This document shows, piece after piece, positions 1-6,925 of a stretch of 32,431 nucleotides of DNA. The translations under genes were made by a program, and so were the position numbers. Positions within the stretch are counted from its first letter, which is position 1. Every line of letters begins with the position of its first letter. This DNA is from Streptomyces hokutonensis. GTDB lineage: Bacteria > Actinomycetota > Actinomycetes > Streptomycetales > Streptomycetaceae. The stretch is taken from the NCBI RefSeq assembly GCF_000376565.1, contig NZ_BARG01000118.1:1-32431 (forward strand). The letters run 5' to 3'. A model generated the notes under the pieces. That model was not told the origin of the DNA, made no database searches, and was given only the letters and a program-made list of their open reading frames with translations.

Positions 1-19
1 GCGGGCAGGGGGCGGGGGG

Positions 20-94
20 TCTCCAGAAGCTGTGCGCCAGACTAACCACTCCCACCCTCCATGACTGGTTAGAAAAGACCACAGCTTCCAGAGA
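20..94. repeat. Nested inverted repeat (dyad centred at 57)
   Basis: Two pairs of arms share one symmetry axis. The outer arms, 20-34 and 80-94, match at 13 of 15 positions. The inner arms CTAACCA (42-48) and TGGTTAG (66-72) match perfectly. It lies at the window edge upstream of whatever gene is to the left, so it may be a cruciform, an operator pair or a transcript hairpin. No protein is predicted to bind it. Confidence 0.6.
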
Positions 95-609
95 GGTGGG
101 TCGGGGGCGGCGGCAGAGCAAGGCATTCTCGCCCCCTTGCTGCGACACTGCGGCGCACCGAGTCCCACGGGCAAGGCAATTGATTGAAGGCGATTGGCGG
201 AACCGGGCCGCCACCCCCATCACCACCCAGGACCGTCCCGAAACCCTACCCAGCCCCCCCCTGGCCCCCATCCGCCCATCACCCGCCACTCCACGCACCA
301 CTCACCGCCCGCCATCCACTACCCCCCACCGGCGGTTGGCCGCTAAGCCCACCCGGCGTGCTGGCGAGACGCGGACGCGCCCCACAACACCGGCCGACAA
401 CGCAGCCCACGTAAGGGCCGGTATGCCTCGGCCACCCGTTCCTCCGGGCCGCTCGCTCGCTTCTCCAACGGGCTGGAGCGGACCTAGTCAAGGGTGGAGC
501 GCAGCGGAATCGCCGCAGGCGACGCGACCGCAGGGAGCGCCCTTTACTCGGTCCGCGGAAGCCCGACACTGGCAAAGAAGCGAGTGGCCCCACGGTGACT
601 TCTAGCAAC
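95..609. other. Intergenic region without a supportable gene
   Basis: Open frames exist on both strands, but their translations are proline/arginine-rich with no domain and no Streptomyces-like third-position GC pattern. The part from about 230 to 330 is a C-rich low-complexity tract. The part from about 440 to 600 looks like a recurrent non-coding Streptomyces sequence, but this is only an impression from memory. The downstream gene ends at 610 on the minus strand, so the region is 3' to it. Confidence 0.5.
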
Positions 610-1287
610 TCAGGGCCACAGCAACACCTTCGCCCAGCCCCGCTCCTCACGCACATAACTCAGCCGGACATGCCGTCGTAGCGCATCCCCTTGGAAGAAC
701 TCGGCCTCGTCGGGGAAGACGCGGTACAGGGTCCAGGAGGGGGCGGGGGTCTGCGGCTCGCGTTGGGCCAGTTCCCAGGCTTCTTCAGAAGCTTGGGTCA
801 GCTCCTCCAAGGACGGGAGGACTTCGCTCTGGTGGCCGGTCAGGGCCGCTGCCAGGGCTCCTGTCGAGCGGGCGTGCAGGTCGGACTGGGATTCGGCGGG
901 GGTTGCGGGGAGGGCCGGGCCTCGCAGGCGGATCTGGCGGCCCAGGCGGGGCCAGTAGAAGGAGAGGGCGGCGTACGCGAAGTGCTTCAGTTGGTGGCCC
1001 TTGCGGCTTGTGGAGTGGGTCGCGAAGGACCAGCCTTCCGTGTCCGCGCCGTGCAGCATCACCATCCGTACGTCGGGGAGACCCTCGTCGTCCCTCGTCG
1101 CCAGTGACATGACGTGGGGTTCGGTCTCCCCCGCCGCCACCGCCTCCGCGAACCACGTGGTGAAGAGGGCGAGGGGGGTGCCCGGTGCCGTCGTCGGGTC
1201 GAACGGGCGTAGTTCGGTCGTCTCGGGGGCCCATACCCGTAGGGACTTCAGCAGGTCGTGGAGGTTCGGTCCTGTTTCCGTTGCCAT
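610..1287 (-). CDS. Pyridoxamine 5'-phosphate oxidase-like flavoprotein
   Basis: The 225-residue product is close to the length of PdxH, which oxidises pyridoxamine/pyridoxine 5'-phosphate to pyridoxal 5'-phosphate with FMN. Family features in order are PDVRMVMLHGAD (about 71-82), the FMN-binding STSRKGHQLKHF, SFYWPRLGRQIRLRGPA and the C-terminal FFQGDALRRHVRLSY. The C-terminal signature departs from the usual W-x-G-x3-RLHDR of true PdxH, so a paralogue acting on another substrate is possible, and I give no gene symbol. It is the last gene of a minus-strand operon, 10 bp after the stop of the GNAT gene at 1298-2185. The ATG at 1287 has no clear ribosome-binding site, which fits translational coupling to that gene. 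Confidence 0.8.
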   Translation of the reverse strand: MATETGPNLHDLLKSLRVWAPETTELRPFDPTTAPGTPLALFTTWFAEAVAAGETEPHVMSLATRDDEGLPDVRMVMLHGADTEGWSFATHSTSRKGHQLKHFAYAALSFYWPRLGRQIRLRGPALPATPAESQSDLHARSTGALAAALTGHQSEVLPSLEELTQASEEAWELAQREPQTPAPSWTLYRVFPDEAEFFQGDALRRHVRLSYVREERGWAKVLLWP

Positions 1288-1297
1288 GAGTCGAGTA

Positions 1298-2185
1298 TCA
1301 GCTTTGGCCGGCGTCGGTGTCGGGGCCGAAGTCGTATGCCGTGAAGTCCGCGACGGGGCGGTATCCGATCCGTTGGTAGAGGGCGTTGCTGGTCGGGTTC
1401 GCGAGGTCGGTGAAGAGGAGTACCTCGGCCGCGCCCGCCGCGAGCGCGGCCCGGCTGACCTCCGCCGTGGCGGCGCCGGCGTAGCCGCGGCCCCGCAGGT
1501 CCGCGGGGGTGTAGACGGGGGCGACGCGGATCTGGCCGGCGATCTTCGCGGTGACTCCGGCCATCGACACCGGTGTTCCGTCGGGGGTCTCCCAGAGCGT
1601 GACGCCGCCGTAGGAGATGCGTGCGTCGGCCCATTCGGCCGAGCCGATCATGGCGCCGTGCTCGCCGATCGCCTGCACGAACTCGCCGTGCCAGCGCATG
1701 AGTTGTTCGCGGTCCTTGGCCTCCGCGACTCTTGGGCGGCCGGGAGGGGCGGGGCTCGGGATCGTCAACTCGGCCAGGCGGTAGAGGCGTTGGCGGACGC
1801 CGACCTCGGGTTCGGCTCCGGTTCGTCGTCGCCATGCTTGCGCGAAGGCCGTCGCCGTGTCCTGTTCGGCCATGACGCCGGGCAACTCGACGCCCTGGTC
1901 GGCGAGTCGGGCCGCCAGTGCTTCGGCCTCGTCGGGAGTGAGGCGGGTCGACATGAGGCGGCCGGGGGGTGTGCGGAAGTAGGCGGCCGTGACGGTGCCG
2001 TCGCGTTCCAGGACACCGAACTCCGGGTCGCCGTCGCCGTAGATGTGCCGCCCGCGTCTGCGCAGGGTGTCCGTCACCGTCAGTTGAACCGTGTGGTGTG
2101 CGGGGCGGGACCGGAGGAAGTCCCCTGCCAGGCCGAGGAATTGGTCCAGGTCGGGGGTGAGGTGCCAGGCGGGGATCGTCGTCAC
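1298..2185 (-). CDS. GNAT-family N-acetyltransferase (two-part, 295 aa)
   Basis: The start is the GTG at 2185, because it overlaps the stop of the upstream GNAT gene in a GTGA junction. An open frame runs further upstream but only as the shadow of that gene. The C-terminal part carries the acetyl-CoA-binding motif A: VYTPADLRGRGYAGAATAEV, followed by the hydrophobic strand VLLFTDL and the motif-B-like ANPTSNALYQRIGYRPV, typical of FR47-like GNAT proteins. The N-terminal half (about 1-150) is weakly conserved and probably a degenerate GNAT lobe. Such proteins acetylate amines on small molecules or proteins; the substrate is unknown. Confidence 0.85.
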   Translation of the reverse strand: MTTIPAWHLTPDLDQFLGLAGDFLRSRPAHHTVQLTVTDTLRRRGRHIYGDGDPEFGVLERDGTVTAAYFRTPPGRLMSTRLTPDEAEALAARLADQGVELPGVMAEQDTATAFAQAWRRRTGAEPEVGVRQRLYRLAELTIPSPAPPGRPRVAEAKDREQLMRWHGEFVQAIGEHGAMIGSAEWADARISYGGVTLWETPDGTPVSMAGVTAKIAGQIRVAPVYTPADLRGRGYAGAATAEVSRAALAAGAAEVLLFTDLANPTSNALYQRIGYRPVADFTAYDFGPDTDAGQS

Positions 2186-2781
2186 AGTTCTACCTCCGGG
2201 TCGGTCGCCAGGCGGCCGTGCAGGTGGACGTCGCGGAACGCGTCGCGGCGGCCCGCCTCGAACATCGCCCCGCGCAGTGTTCCCTCGGCGGGGAAGCCGC
2301 AGCGTTCGGCGATGTGGCAGGAGGCGTGGTGGCCGAGGGCGTGGCCGAGTTCGAGGCGGTGCAGGCCCAGGTCGGTCAGGGCCCAGCGGGCGGCGAGGGT
2401 GAGGGCGCGGATCGCGACGTGCCGGCCGCGGGCCTCGGGGAGGGTCCAGTAGCCGACGCGGGCGACGCTGATGAGGTGGTCGATGTCGTTGACGCCGATG
2501 TGTCCGAGGGTTCTGCCGTCGGCGGCGTCCATGACGCGGAAGGAGGCGCTGACGCCGTCCTCGGCGCCCTCGGCGCGGGAGCGGAGCGAGTTGCGGGCGC
2601 CGGTGAGGTCCGTGACCGGACGGAGTGGGGTGTTCCAGCGCTGGAAGTCGGGGTCGGACACTCCGCGCAGCCAGTCCGCGACATCGGTGTCGTCGTCGGG
2701 GTCCCAGGGGCGCAGCCGCAGTCCGTGGCCGTTCAGCTCGGGCAGGGGGTGCTGAACGGACCGCTCGCGTATGTGGGCCAT
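2182..2781 (-). CDS. GNAT-family acetyltransferase, RimJ/RimL type
   Basis: The 199-residue product has the RimJ/RimL layout: LRLRPWDPDD near the N-terminus, VGYWTLPEARGRHVAIRAL (motif A, the pyrophosphate-binding RGxG-type loop, here RGRHVA), LHRLELGHALGHHASCHIAERCGFPAEGTLR (motif B). RimJ/RimL relatives acetylate ribosomal-protein N-termini, but many members act on antibiotics or small amines, so the target is open. It is translationally coupled to the next GNAT gene by a 4-bp overlap and begins 38 bp after the end of the Zn-ribbon/OB gene, so it probably belongs to the DoxX-led operon or has its own weak promoter in that gap. Confidence 0.85.
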   Translation of the reverse strand: MAHIRERSVQHPLPELNGHGLRLRPWDPDDDTDVADWLRGVSDPDFQRWNTPLRPVTDLTGARNSLRSRAEGAEDGVSASFRVMDAADGRTLGHIGVNDIDHLISVARVGYWTLPEARGRHVAIRALTLAARWALTDLGLHRLELGHALGHHASCHIAERCGFPAEGTLRGAMFEAGRRDAFRDVHLHGRLATDPEVEL

Positions 2782-2818
2782 CGCGCCATTGAATCAAGTG
2801 CCCCGTGCACCGGGTGTG

Positions 2819-3226
2819 TCATTTTTCCCCGGGCGGAAGCCTGAACACCGGCACTCCCTCCCGGAACACCGCCTCGACCGGCGTTCCGGCCCGTAGGACG
2901 GCGGGGTCGCAGTCCACCAGTTCCGTCATCATGCGCGGGCCCTCCGCGAGATCGACGACAGCGGCGACGTACGGCACCCGCCCGCCGAAGGGCGGCAGGT
3001 CGTTGCGGTGGACGACGGACCAGGTGTAGAGGGTGGCGTGGCCGCTCGCGGTCTCCCAGCTGACGTTCTCGCTCCAGCAGTGGGGGCAGAACTCGCGCGG
3101 GTAGTGGTGGGGCCGGCCGCAGTCGGCGCAGCGGCGGATCAGCAGTCTGCCCTGGCCGGCCGCGTCCCAGTAGGTCCGGGTGAACGCGTCGGTCTCGGGG
3201 AGGTCGAAGCGGGGGGCGGTGGTCAT
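2819..3226 (-). CDS. Zn-ribbon/OB-fold (DUF35-type) acyl-CoA-associated protein
   Basis: The start at 3226 is set by the ATGA overlap with the DoxX stop; an in-frame ATG at 3235 is less likely. The 135-residue protein has an N-terminal rubredoxin-like zinc ribbon (RRCADCGRPHH...FCPHCW, two CxxC knuckles) followed by an OB-fold region (GHATLYTWSVVHRN...PYVAAVVDLAEGPRMMTELV). The family partners with thiolase-like or lipid-transfer-like enzymes and MaoC hydratases in acyl-CoA and steroid side-chain metabolism and is thought to bind acyl-CoA. No thiolase is adjacent, so its partner must be elsewhere. It is co-transcribed with DoxX and sits under the shared palindromic operator at 3680. Confidence 0.88.
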   Translation of the reverse strand: MTTAPRFDLPETDAFTRTYWDAAGQGRLLIRRCADCGRPHHYPREFCPHCWSENVSWETASGHATLYTWSVVHRNDLPPFGGRVPYVAAVVDLAEGPRMMTELVDCDPAVLRAGTPVEAVFREGVPVFRLPPGEK

Positions 3227-3675
3227 CGGAACCATCCCACCGCGTCGTCCAGCGACCACACCTGCCAGGACATCGCGAACAGCGCCACGACCGAGATGAG
3301 CGCCATCATCGCGTTCTGCCCCTGCTCCGCCCAGTCGTGGATCATGAGGGTGAAGTAGAGGACGTTGAGGAGCAGGCCCCCGACGAGGGCGACCGGGGTG
3401 AGGAATCCCGCCACCAGGCCGAGGCCTACGGCGAGTTCGGCGTAGACGACGACGTACGCCATCGTGCGCGGGCGGGGCGCGACCATCACGTCGAAGCCCG
3501 AACGGACCGCGGTCCAGCGGTGTTTGGCGGCGACGTCGGCGGCCCAGGCGATGCCGGTGCCGCGTTCGAACCAGGCCTTCTTGTCCTTGTGCCGCCAGCT
3601 CTCCAGCCACCACAGGCCGAGTCCTATGCGGAGGACCGCGAGCCATTCCGCTCCGTCGAGCCAGATCGCATCCAT
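3223..3675 (-). CDS. DoxX-family integral membrane protein
   Basis: The 150-residue protein has four hydrophobic segments: around 14-24 (VLRIGLGLWWLES), 72-92 (MAYVVVYAELAVGLGLVAGF), 95-115 (PVALVGGLLLNVLYFTLMI) and 122-138. The pattern R-x-G-L-G-x-x-W-x-x-S in the first helix and the AELAVGLGLVAGFLTPVA stretch are DoxX/DoxD hallmarks. DoxX proteins are small membrane proteins linked to quinone/thiosulfate or redox functions; no specific reaction can be assigned here. The ATG at 3675 lies 4 bp from the palindrome 3680-3694 and has no Shine-Dalgarno site, so the transcript is probably leaderless, with the operator over the core promoter. Confidence 0.85.
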   Translation of the reverse strand: MDAIWLDGAEWLAVLRIGLGLWWLESWRHKDKKAWFERGTGIAWAADVAAKHRWTAVRSGFDVMVAPRPRTMAYVVVYAELAVGLGLVAGFLTPVALVGGLLLNVLYFTLMIHDWAEQGQNAMMALISVVALFAMSWQVWSLDDAVGWFR

Positions 3676-3679
3676 GAAT

Positions 3680-3694
3680 CTGACGGTACGTCAG
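3680..3694. promoter_or_regulatory. Operator CTGAC-N5-GTCAG, copy 1 (DoxX operon)
   Basis: CTGAC-ggtac-GTCAG is a perfect palindrome. The flanking T and A extend it to TCTGAC...GTCAGA (3679-3695). It ends 4 bp before the DoxX start codon, so a bound protein would block the -10 region and start site. It is the first of a family of matching sites in this window. Confidence 0.75.
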
Positions 3695-3789
3695 AAGCTG
3701 AAGAAAGCCGAGAGGGGGCCATGAAAATCCTGTGCGCGGGCCACGCTGCTGCGGGCCCGCACGAACGCCCGGCAGATTATTGCGGGGGG

Positions 3790-3960
3790 GGTGAAGCACA
3801 GGGCATTGAATCCTCCCCCTCCCTAAGGGATGGGGATTCCTGGCTCACGTTGGCTGCGGGCCGGCGGTCCGTCAGCTCTTACACGATCAGCACCAGCCGG
3901 GTTGAGACCAGCCCGGACCAGCATCACGCGGGCGGAGTTCTTGTCCCTGGAGGACACGGC
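3790..3960 (-). ncRNA. Candidate TnpB guide RNA (omega-RNA)
   Basis: In IS605-type elements the RNA that programmes TnpB is made from the tnpB 3' end and the right end, and its 3' tail is the guide read from flanking DNA. Here the hairpin at 3809-3838 has the tnpB stop codon in its loop, followed on the minus strand by GGATTCAA and then flanking sequence. The guide would begin near 3805. The 5' limit is a guess based on family size. Confidence 0.4.
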
Positions 3961-5049
3961 TCCGCACGCGGTACAGGCGTAGGTTCGTTCCGAGAGGGGC
4001 AGTGCGTGCTTGGTTCTCGCTCCGCACTGAGCGCAGTCCATGGTGGTGTGCGCGGGGTGTACGAGGTGCAGTTCACGGCCGTGTTTGCGGGCCATGTGGA
4101 TCAGGGCCCGCTTGGTCGCGCCGATCGCCGCGTCGGTGACCTTGCGGGCCATGGTGGACTGGGCGAGGAACTTCGGGCGGAAGTCCTCGACGGCCAGGCG
4201 GTCGTGGTCGCGTACGACCTTCTTGGCCCACTTGCGGCCGGTGTCCTCGCGCCGCCGGGCGACCTTCTTGTGGAGCTTCGCGGTGTGCCGCTTCGCTTCC
4301 CGGTAGCCCTTCGATCCGGCCTGTCCACGCTTGGGCTTCCTGCGGGCCATCATCCGCTGGTAACAGGCCAGGCGCTGCGCGGCGTTCTTGCCGTGCTGGG
4401 CGTGCGGGAGGTCGTGGGCATCCGAGGTGGTGGTCGCGGTCTCCTTCACTCCCCAGTCGATGCCGATGTCCCGTCCAGTGGCAGGCAGGGCCTCGATAGT
4501 GGCCGCCACGACGAACGAGGCGTACCAGTGACCGAGGCTGTCGCGGTAGACGCGGACGGAGGACGGAGGCTTGGGCAGGTCCCGCGACCACACCACGCTC
4601 AGCACGATCCCGCCCGCGAGGTGCAGGCGGCCGTCCTTGAGGCGGAACCCGCGCTGCGTGTAGTTCAGCGACGGGTCGGCGGCGTGCTTCTTCTTGCACT
4701 TCGGCATCCCAGCCCGCTGCTGCTGCGGCAAGCGGGCCTTGATGTCCTTCAGGGCCTCCGCACGGGACATGGCGAAGTCGCGGATGATCTGCTGCTGCGG
4801 CACCGAACTGCCCGCGCGCAGACACGCGTTCGCGGTGCGGGCCTCGGTCAGCATCTTGTCGAGGCGGGCCGGGCCGCACTTCTCCTCTTCGGCGTACGCC
4901 TTCTTGGAGCGGGCGCAGCACTCGTTCCAGATCCACCGACAGCGCGCCCACTCAGCCTCAAGGGCGGTGCGGGCGGTCGACGACACGCGCAGACGGTAGC
5001 TGTACCGCGCATGCCCTGCATCCTCCGCCTGCCCTTTCGACGTCATCAT
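3823..5049 (-). CDS. tnpB: TnpB, RNA-guided RuvC nuclease of an IS605-type element
   Basis: From the ATG at 5049 the product is 408 residues, normal for TnpB. The RuvC active site looks intact: Asp198 in DIGIDWG, Glu288 in AVEDF and Asp369 in SSRDKNSA. The four-cysteine zinc ribbon C339-x2-C342...C359-x2-C362 lies between the last two. TnpB cuts DNA next to a short target motif under guidance of an element-encoded RNA, favouring retention of the element. The start is uncertain: ATG at 5076, 5049 or 5046 are all in frame, none has a good ribosome-binding site, and the last two lie inside a perfect palindrome (5039-5055). The stop codon is in the loop of the right-end hairpin. The protein is probably functional. 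Confidence 0.92.
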   Translation of the reverse strand: MMTSKGQAEDAGHARYSYRLRVSSTARTALEAEWARCRWIWNECCARSKKAYAEEEKCGPARLDKMLTEARTANACLRAGSSVPQQQIIRDFAMSRAEALKDIKARLPQQQRAGMPKCKKKHAADPSLNYTQRGFRLKDGRLHLAGGIVLSVVWSRDLPKPPSSVRVYRDSLGHWYASFVVAATIEALPATGRDIGIDWGVKETATTTSDAHDLPHAQHGKNAAQRLACYQRMMARRKPKRGQAGSKGYREAKRHTAKLHKKVARRREDTGRKWAKKVVRDHDRLAVEDFRPKFLAQSTMARKVTDAAIGATKRALIHMARKHGRELHLVHPAHTTMDCAQCGARTKHALPLSERTYACTACGAVSSRDKNSARVMLVRAGLNPAGADRVRADGPPARSQREPGIPIP

Positions 5050-5055
5050 GACGTC
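5039..5055. promoter_or_regulatory. Perfect palindrome over the tnpB start
   Basis: GACGTCAT-C-ATGACGTC has 8-bp arms around one base and covers the candidate tnpB start codons at 5049 and 5046. The ribbon-helix-helix gene begins 45 bp away on the other strand. Proteins of that fold bind short palindromes as dimers or tetramers, so this is a natural candidate for autoregulation and tnpB repression. That link is inferred. Confidence 0.55.
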
Positions 5056-5099
5056 AAGGATACGGCATTTCTCCATCCTCAGGGAACTACAGTGGTGGC

Positions 5100-5258
5100 A
5101 TGGATGAAGAGAAGCGCATCACGGTCCGGCTCCCCGTCGACCTTCACGAACGCCTCGCCGCACAGGCCAAGCGGGACCGTAGATCGGTCAACGGCGAGAT
5201 CGTGCACCTACTGGAGGTCGCCCTCACCGATCCGTCGGTGGACAGCAAATCTCACTGA
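5100..5258 (+). CDS. Arc-type ribbon-helix-helix DNA-binding protein (52 aa)
   Basis: This short gene starts at ATG 5100 and ends at TGA 5258, encoding 52 residues. It has the ribbon-helix-helix layout: a short strand KRITVRLP (5-12), helix A VDLHERLAAQAKR (13-25), the turn DRRSVNG and helix B EIVHLLEVAL (33-42). TACAGT at 5088-5093 is a fair -10 box placed 7 bp before the ATG, pointing to a leaderless transcript. It is divergent from tnpB with a palindrome between them. Arc-family proteins are repressors or antitoxins; no toxin gene is next to it, so a repressor of tnpB is more likely. Confidence 0.8.
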   Translation: MDEEKRITVRLPVDLHERLAAQAKRDRRSVNGEIVHLLEVALTDPSVDSKSH

Positions 5259-5288
5259 CGGCGATTCGCCTACCATTGCCCTTCTCCG

Positions 5289-5468
5289 CAGGACTCGGAC
5301 ACCTCGCTGACGGTCGCCGCCAACCTCGCCGCCCGCCTCGACAACCTGGGCGACGACGTGAACCACGTCTACTACTGGGACGAGGGCCACGGCGCCAACA
5401 CCGACCCGGGCGACTTCATCACCTGGATCGCCCAGGTCACCAACTACCGGGGCCCGAAGAAGAAGTAG
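5289..5468 (+). pseudogene. 3' stub of a secreted alpha/beta hydrolase (tannase-like)
   Basis: The frame encodes 59 residues up to TAG 5466-5468 with no start codon: a stretch SLTVAANLAARLDNLGDDV, then VYYWDEGHGANTDPGDF and ITWIAQVT. The GHGA-type end with its histidine and the DPGDF motif resemble the C-terminus of bacterial subtype-B tannase/feruloyl-esterase-like hydrolases, where this histidine completes the catalytic triad. The rest of the gene is missing. It abuts the IS605-type element, so the loss probably accompanied its arrival. I found no matching N-terminal part on the other side of the element. The following 149 bp to 5617 hold no gene. Confidence 0.6.
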
Positions 5469-5617
5469 TCCCCAAGGCGCGCACGACCACCGGGCCCTCA
5501 CAACCAGAGGTTCTACGCCACCGGTCTCACCCAGTCCTCCACACCCGTGATCAATCCGCAACCAATTCCGGTCTTGACCGAGACCCATCAACGTGGGACG
5601 TGATTACGCTCGCGCTC

Positions 5618-6811
5618 ATGGCCGACTCCACAGCGTCCCCGACCCCGGTGCCGCAGAACCACGCAGACCGCCCCGTGTACGTCGTCGGCGGCGGCCCCGG
5701 CGGACTCGCCGCCGCGTACGCGCTGCGCGCGCGGGGCATCCGTGCCGTCGTACTGGAGCGGTCGGACCGGGTCGGGGCGTCCTGGCGCGGGCACTACGAC
5801 CGCCTCCATCTGCACACCACCCGCCGGCTCTCGGGCCTGCCGGGCCTCGCGATACCGCGCCGTTTCGGGCGCTGGGTCTCGCGCGACGACGTGGTGCGCT
5901 ATCTGGAGAAGTATGCGGAGGTCCACGAGCTGGAGATCGTCACCGGCGTCGAGGTCTCCCGTATCGAGCGCTCGGCCGACGGCGCCGGCTGGCTGCTGCA
6001 CGCCACCGGCGGCCGTGAGCTGACCGGCCGCGCGGTCGTCGTCGCCACCGGCACCAACCACACCCCCCGGCTGCCCGACTGGCCCGGCCGCGACACCTAC
6101 ACCGGCGAGCTGCTGCACGCCGCCGACTACCGCAACCCGCAGCCGTACGCGGGCCGGGACGTCCTGGTCGTGGGCGTCGGCAACACGGGCGCGGAGATCG
6201 CCGTCGACCTGGTGGAGGGTGGCGCCTCGCGCGTACGGCTCTCCGTGCGCACCACCCCGCACATCGTGCGCCGCTCGACCGCGGGCTGGGCGGCCCAGTA
6301 CACGGGCATCGTCGTACGGCGGCTGCCGGTCCGGCTCGTCGACCGGCTCGCGGGGCCGATGGCCAAGCTCAGCGTGCCGGACCTGTCGGAGCAAGGGCTC
6401 GCGCGGCCCGACACCGGGCTGTACAGCCGGGTCAAGGACGGGTCGATCCCGGTGCAGGACGTCGGTCTGATCGACGCCGTGCGCAAGGGGCGGGTGGAGG
6501 TCGTGGCGGCCGTGGAGTCGTTCGAGGACGGCAAGGTGGTGCTGGCCGGCGGTGAGCGGATCGAGCCGGACGCCGTCGTCGCGGCCACGGGGTACGTCCG
6601 TTCGCTGGAGGGTCTCGTCGGCCATCTCGGCGTGCTGGACGCGCGAGGGAAGCCGGTCGTGCACGGCGCCCGTTCCCCGAAGGACGCGCCCGGCCTGTAC
6701 TTCACCGGCTTCACCAACCCCATCAGCGGCATGCTCCGCGAGCTGGCGATCGACGCGGAGAAAATCGCGAAGACCCTCGCCAAGTCCGTCCGCAAAAGTG
6801 CCGTGAGCTAG
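5618..6811 (+). CDS. FAD/NAD(P)H-dependent flavin monooxygenase (FMO/BVMO-like)
   Basis: Starting at ATG 5618 the protein has 397 residues. The FAD-binding GGGPGG lies at 24-29 with the glutamate of the second strand in VVLERSD. The fingerprint Y161-x-G-x3-H-x3-Y171 (YTGELLHAADY) matches the FxGxxxHxxx(Y/W) motif of class B monooxygenases, and the NAD(P)H Rossmann motif GVGNTG is at 186-191. An ATGY motif near residue 325 closes the FAD site. Class B enzymes use NADPH and O2 to oxygenate ketones, amines or sulfur compounds; the substrate is unknown. A longer upstream frame exists but only reads through the hydrolase stub out of frame. No ribosome-binding site precedes the ATG. It lacks the CTGAC-type operator of its downstream neighbour. 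Confidence 0.85.
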   Translation: MADSTASPTPVPQNHADRPVYVVGGGPGGLAAAYALRARGIRAVVLERSDRVGASWRGHYDRLHLHTTRRLSGLPGLAIPRRFGRWVSRDDVVRYLEKYAEVHELEIVTGVEVSRIERSADGAGWLLHATGGRELTGRAVVVATGTNHTPRLPDWPGRDTYTGELLHAADYRNPQPYAGRDVLVVGVGNTGAEIAVDLVEGGASRVRLSVRTTPHIVRRSTAGWAAQYTGIVVRRLPVRLVDRLAGPMAKLSVPDLSEQGLARPDTGLYSRVKDGSIPVQDVGLIDAVRKGRVEVVAAVESFEDGKVVLAGGERIEPDAVVAATGYVRSLEGLVGHLGVLDARGKPVVHGARSPKDAPGLYFTGFTNPISGMLRELAIDAEKIAKTLAKSVRKSAVS

Positions 6812-6843
6812 GTTCCGCCCGTTCTTTGCGTGCACGACAGTTC

Positions 6844-6858
6844 CTGACGCAGTGTCAG
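6844..6858. promoter_or_regulatory. Operator CTGAC-N5-GTCAG, copy 2
   Basis: CTGAC-gcagt-GTCAG is perfect in both arms. Its centre is 24 bp from that of copy 3, about two helical turns, suiting two dimers bound on nearly the same face of the DNA. Confidence 0.75.
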
Positions 6859-6867
6859 TTCAGTAAT

Positions 6868-6882
6868 CTGACAGTGCGTCAG
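6868..6882. promoter_or_regulatory. Operator CTGAC-N5-GTCAG, copy 3, inside a likely promoter
   Basis: CTGAC-agtgc-GTCAG is perfect in both arms. It fills the spacer between a possible -35 TTCAGT (6859-6864) and a possible -10 TTAATT (6883-6888), 18 bp apart, as expected for repression by occlusion. The synthetase start codon is 43 bp downstream. Confidence 0.75.
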
Positions 6883-6925
6883 TTAATTGTGCTGTCACGA
6901 CTGTCACACAGGAGCGGGCGGACCG

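Larger units (their letters stand above)
3806..5258. mobile_element. IS605/IS1341-type element (TnpB plus Arc-type gene, no TnpA)
   Basis: The element has tnpB on the minus strand, a divergent ribbon-helix-helix gene and a subterminal hairpin at 3809-3838. The minus-strand right end reads ...GGATTCAA just after the hairpin, as in IS200/IS605 elements, so I place that boundary near 3806. The other boundary is not visible; it lies after 5258 and before the hydrolase stub at about 5289. No Y1 transposase (TnpA) is present, so movement would need one supplied in trans. The flank 3696-3805 holds no gene, only a GC-rich hairpin (3732-3742 with 3753-3762). Confidence 0.7.

Noticed and set aside
96..605. 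Plus-strand open frame of 169 codons at the left edge
   Set aside because: Pro/Arg-rich translation without domain or codon bias; no ribosome-binding site; overlaps an equally open frame on the other strand.
3721..3794. ATG at 3721 with a GAGAGGGGG ribosome-binding-like site as the 5' half of the interrupted hydrolase
   Set aside because: The short translation has no signal peptide or hydrolase sequence and runs into the element's right end; not supportable.
3337..5310. Long plus-strand open frame opposite tnpB and DoxX
   Set aside because: Antisense of tnpB and DoxX; high-GC DNA keeps such frames open; no recognisable protein.
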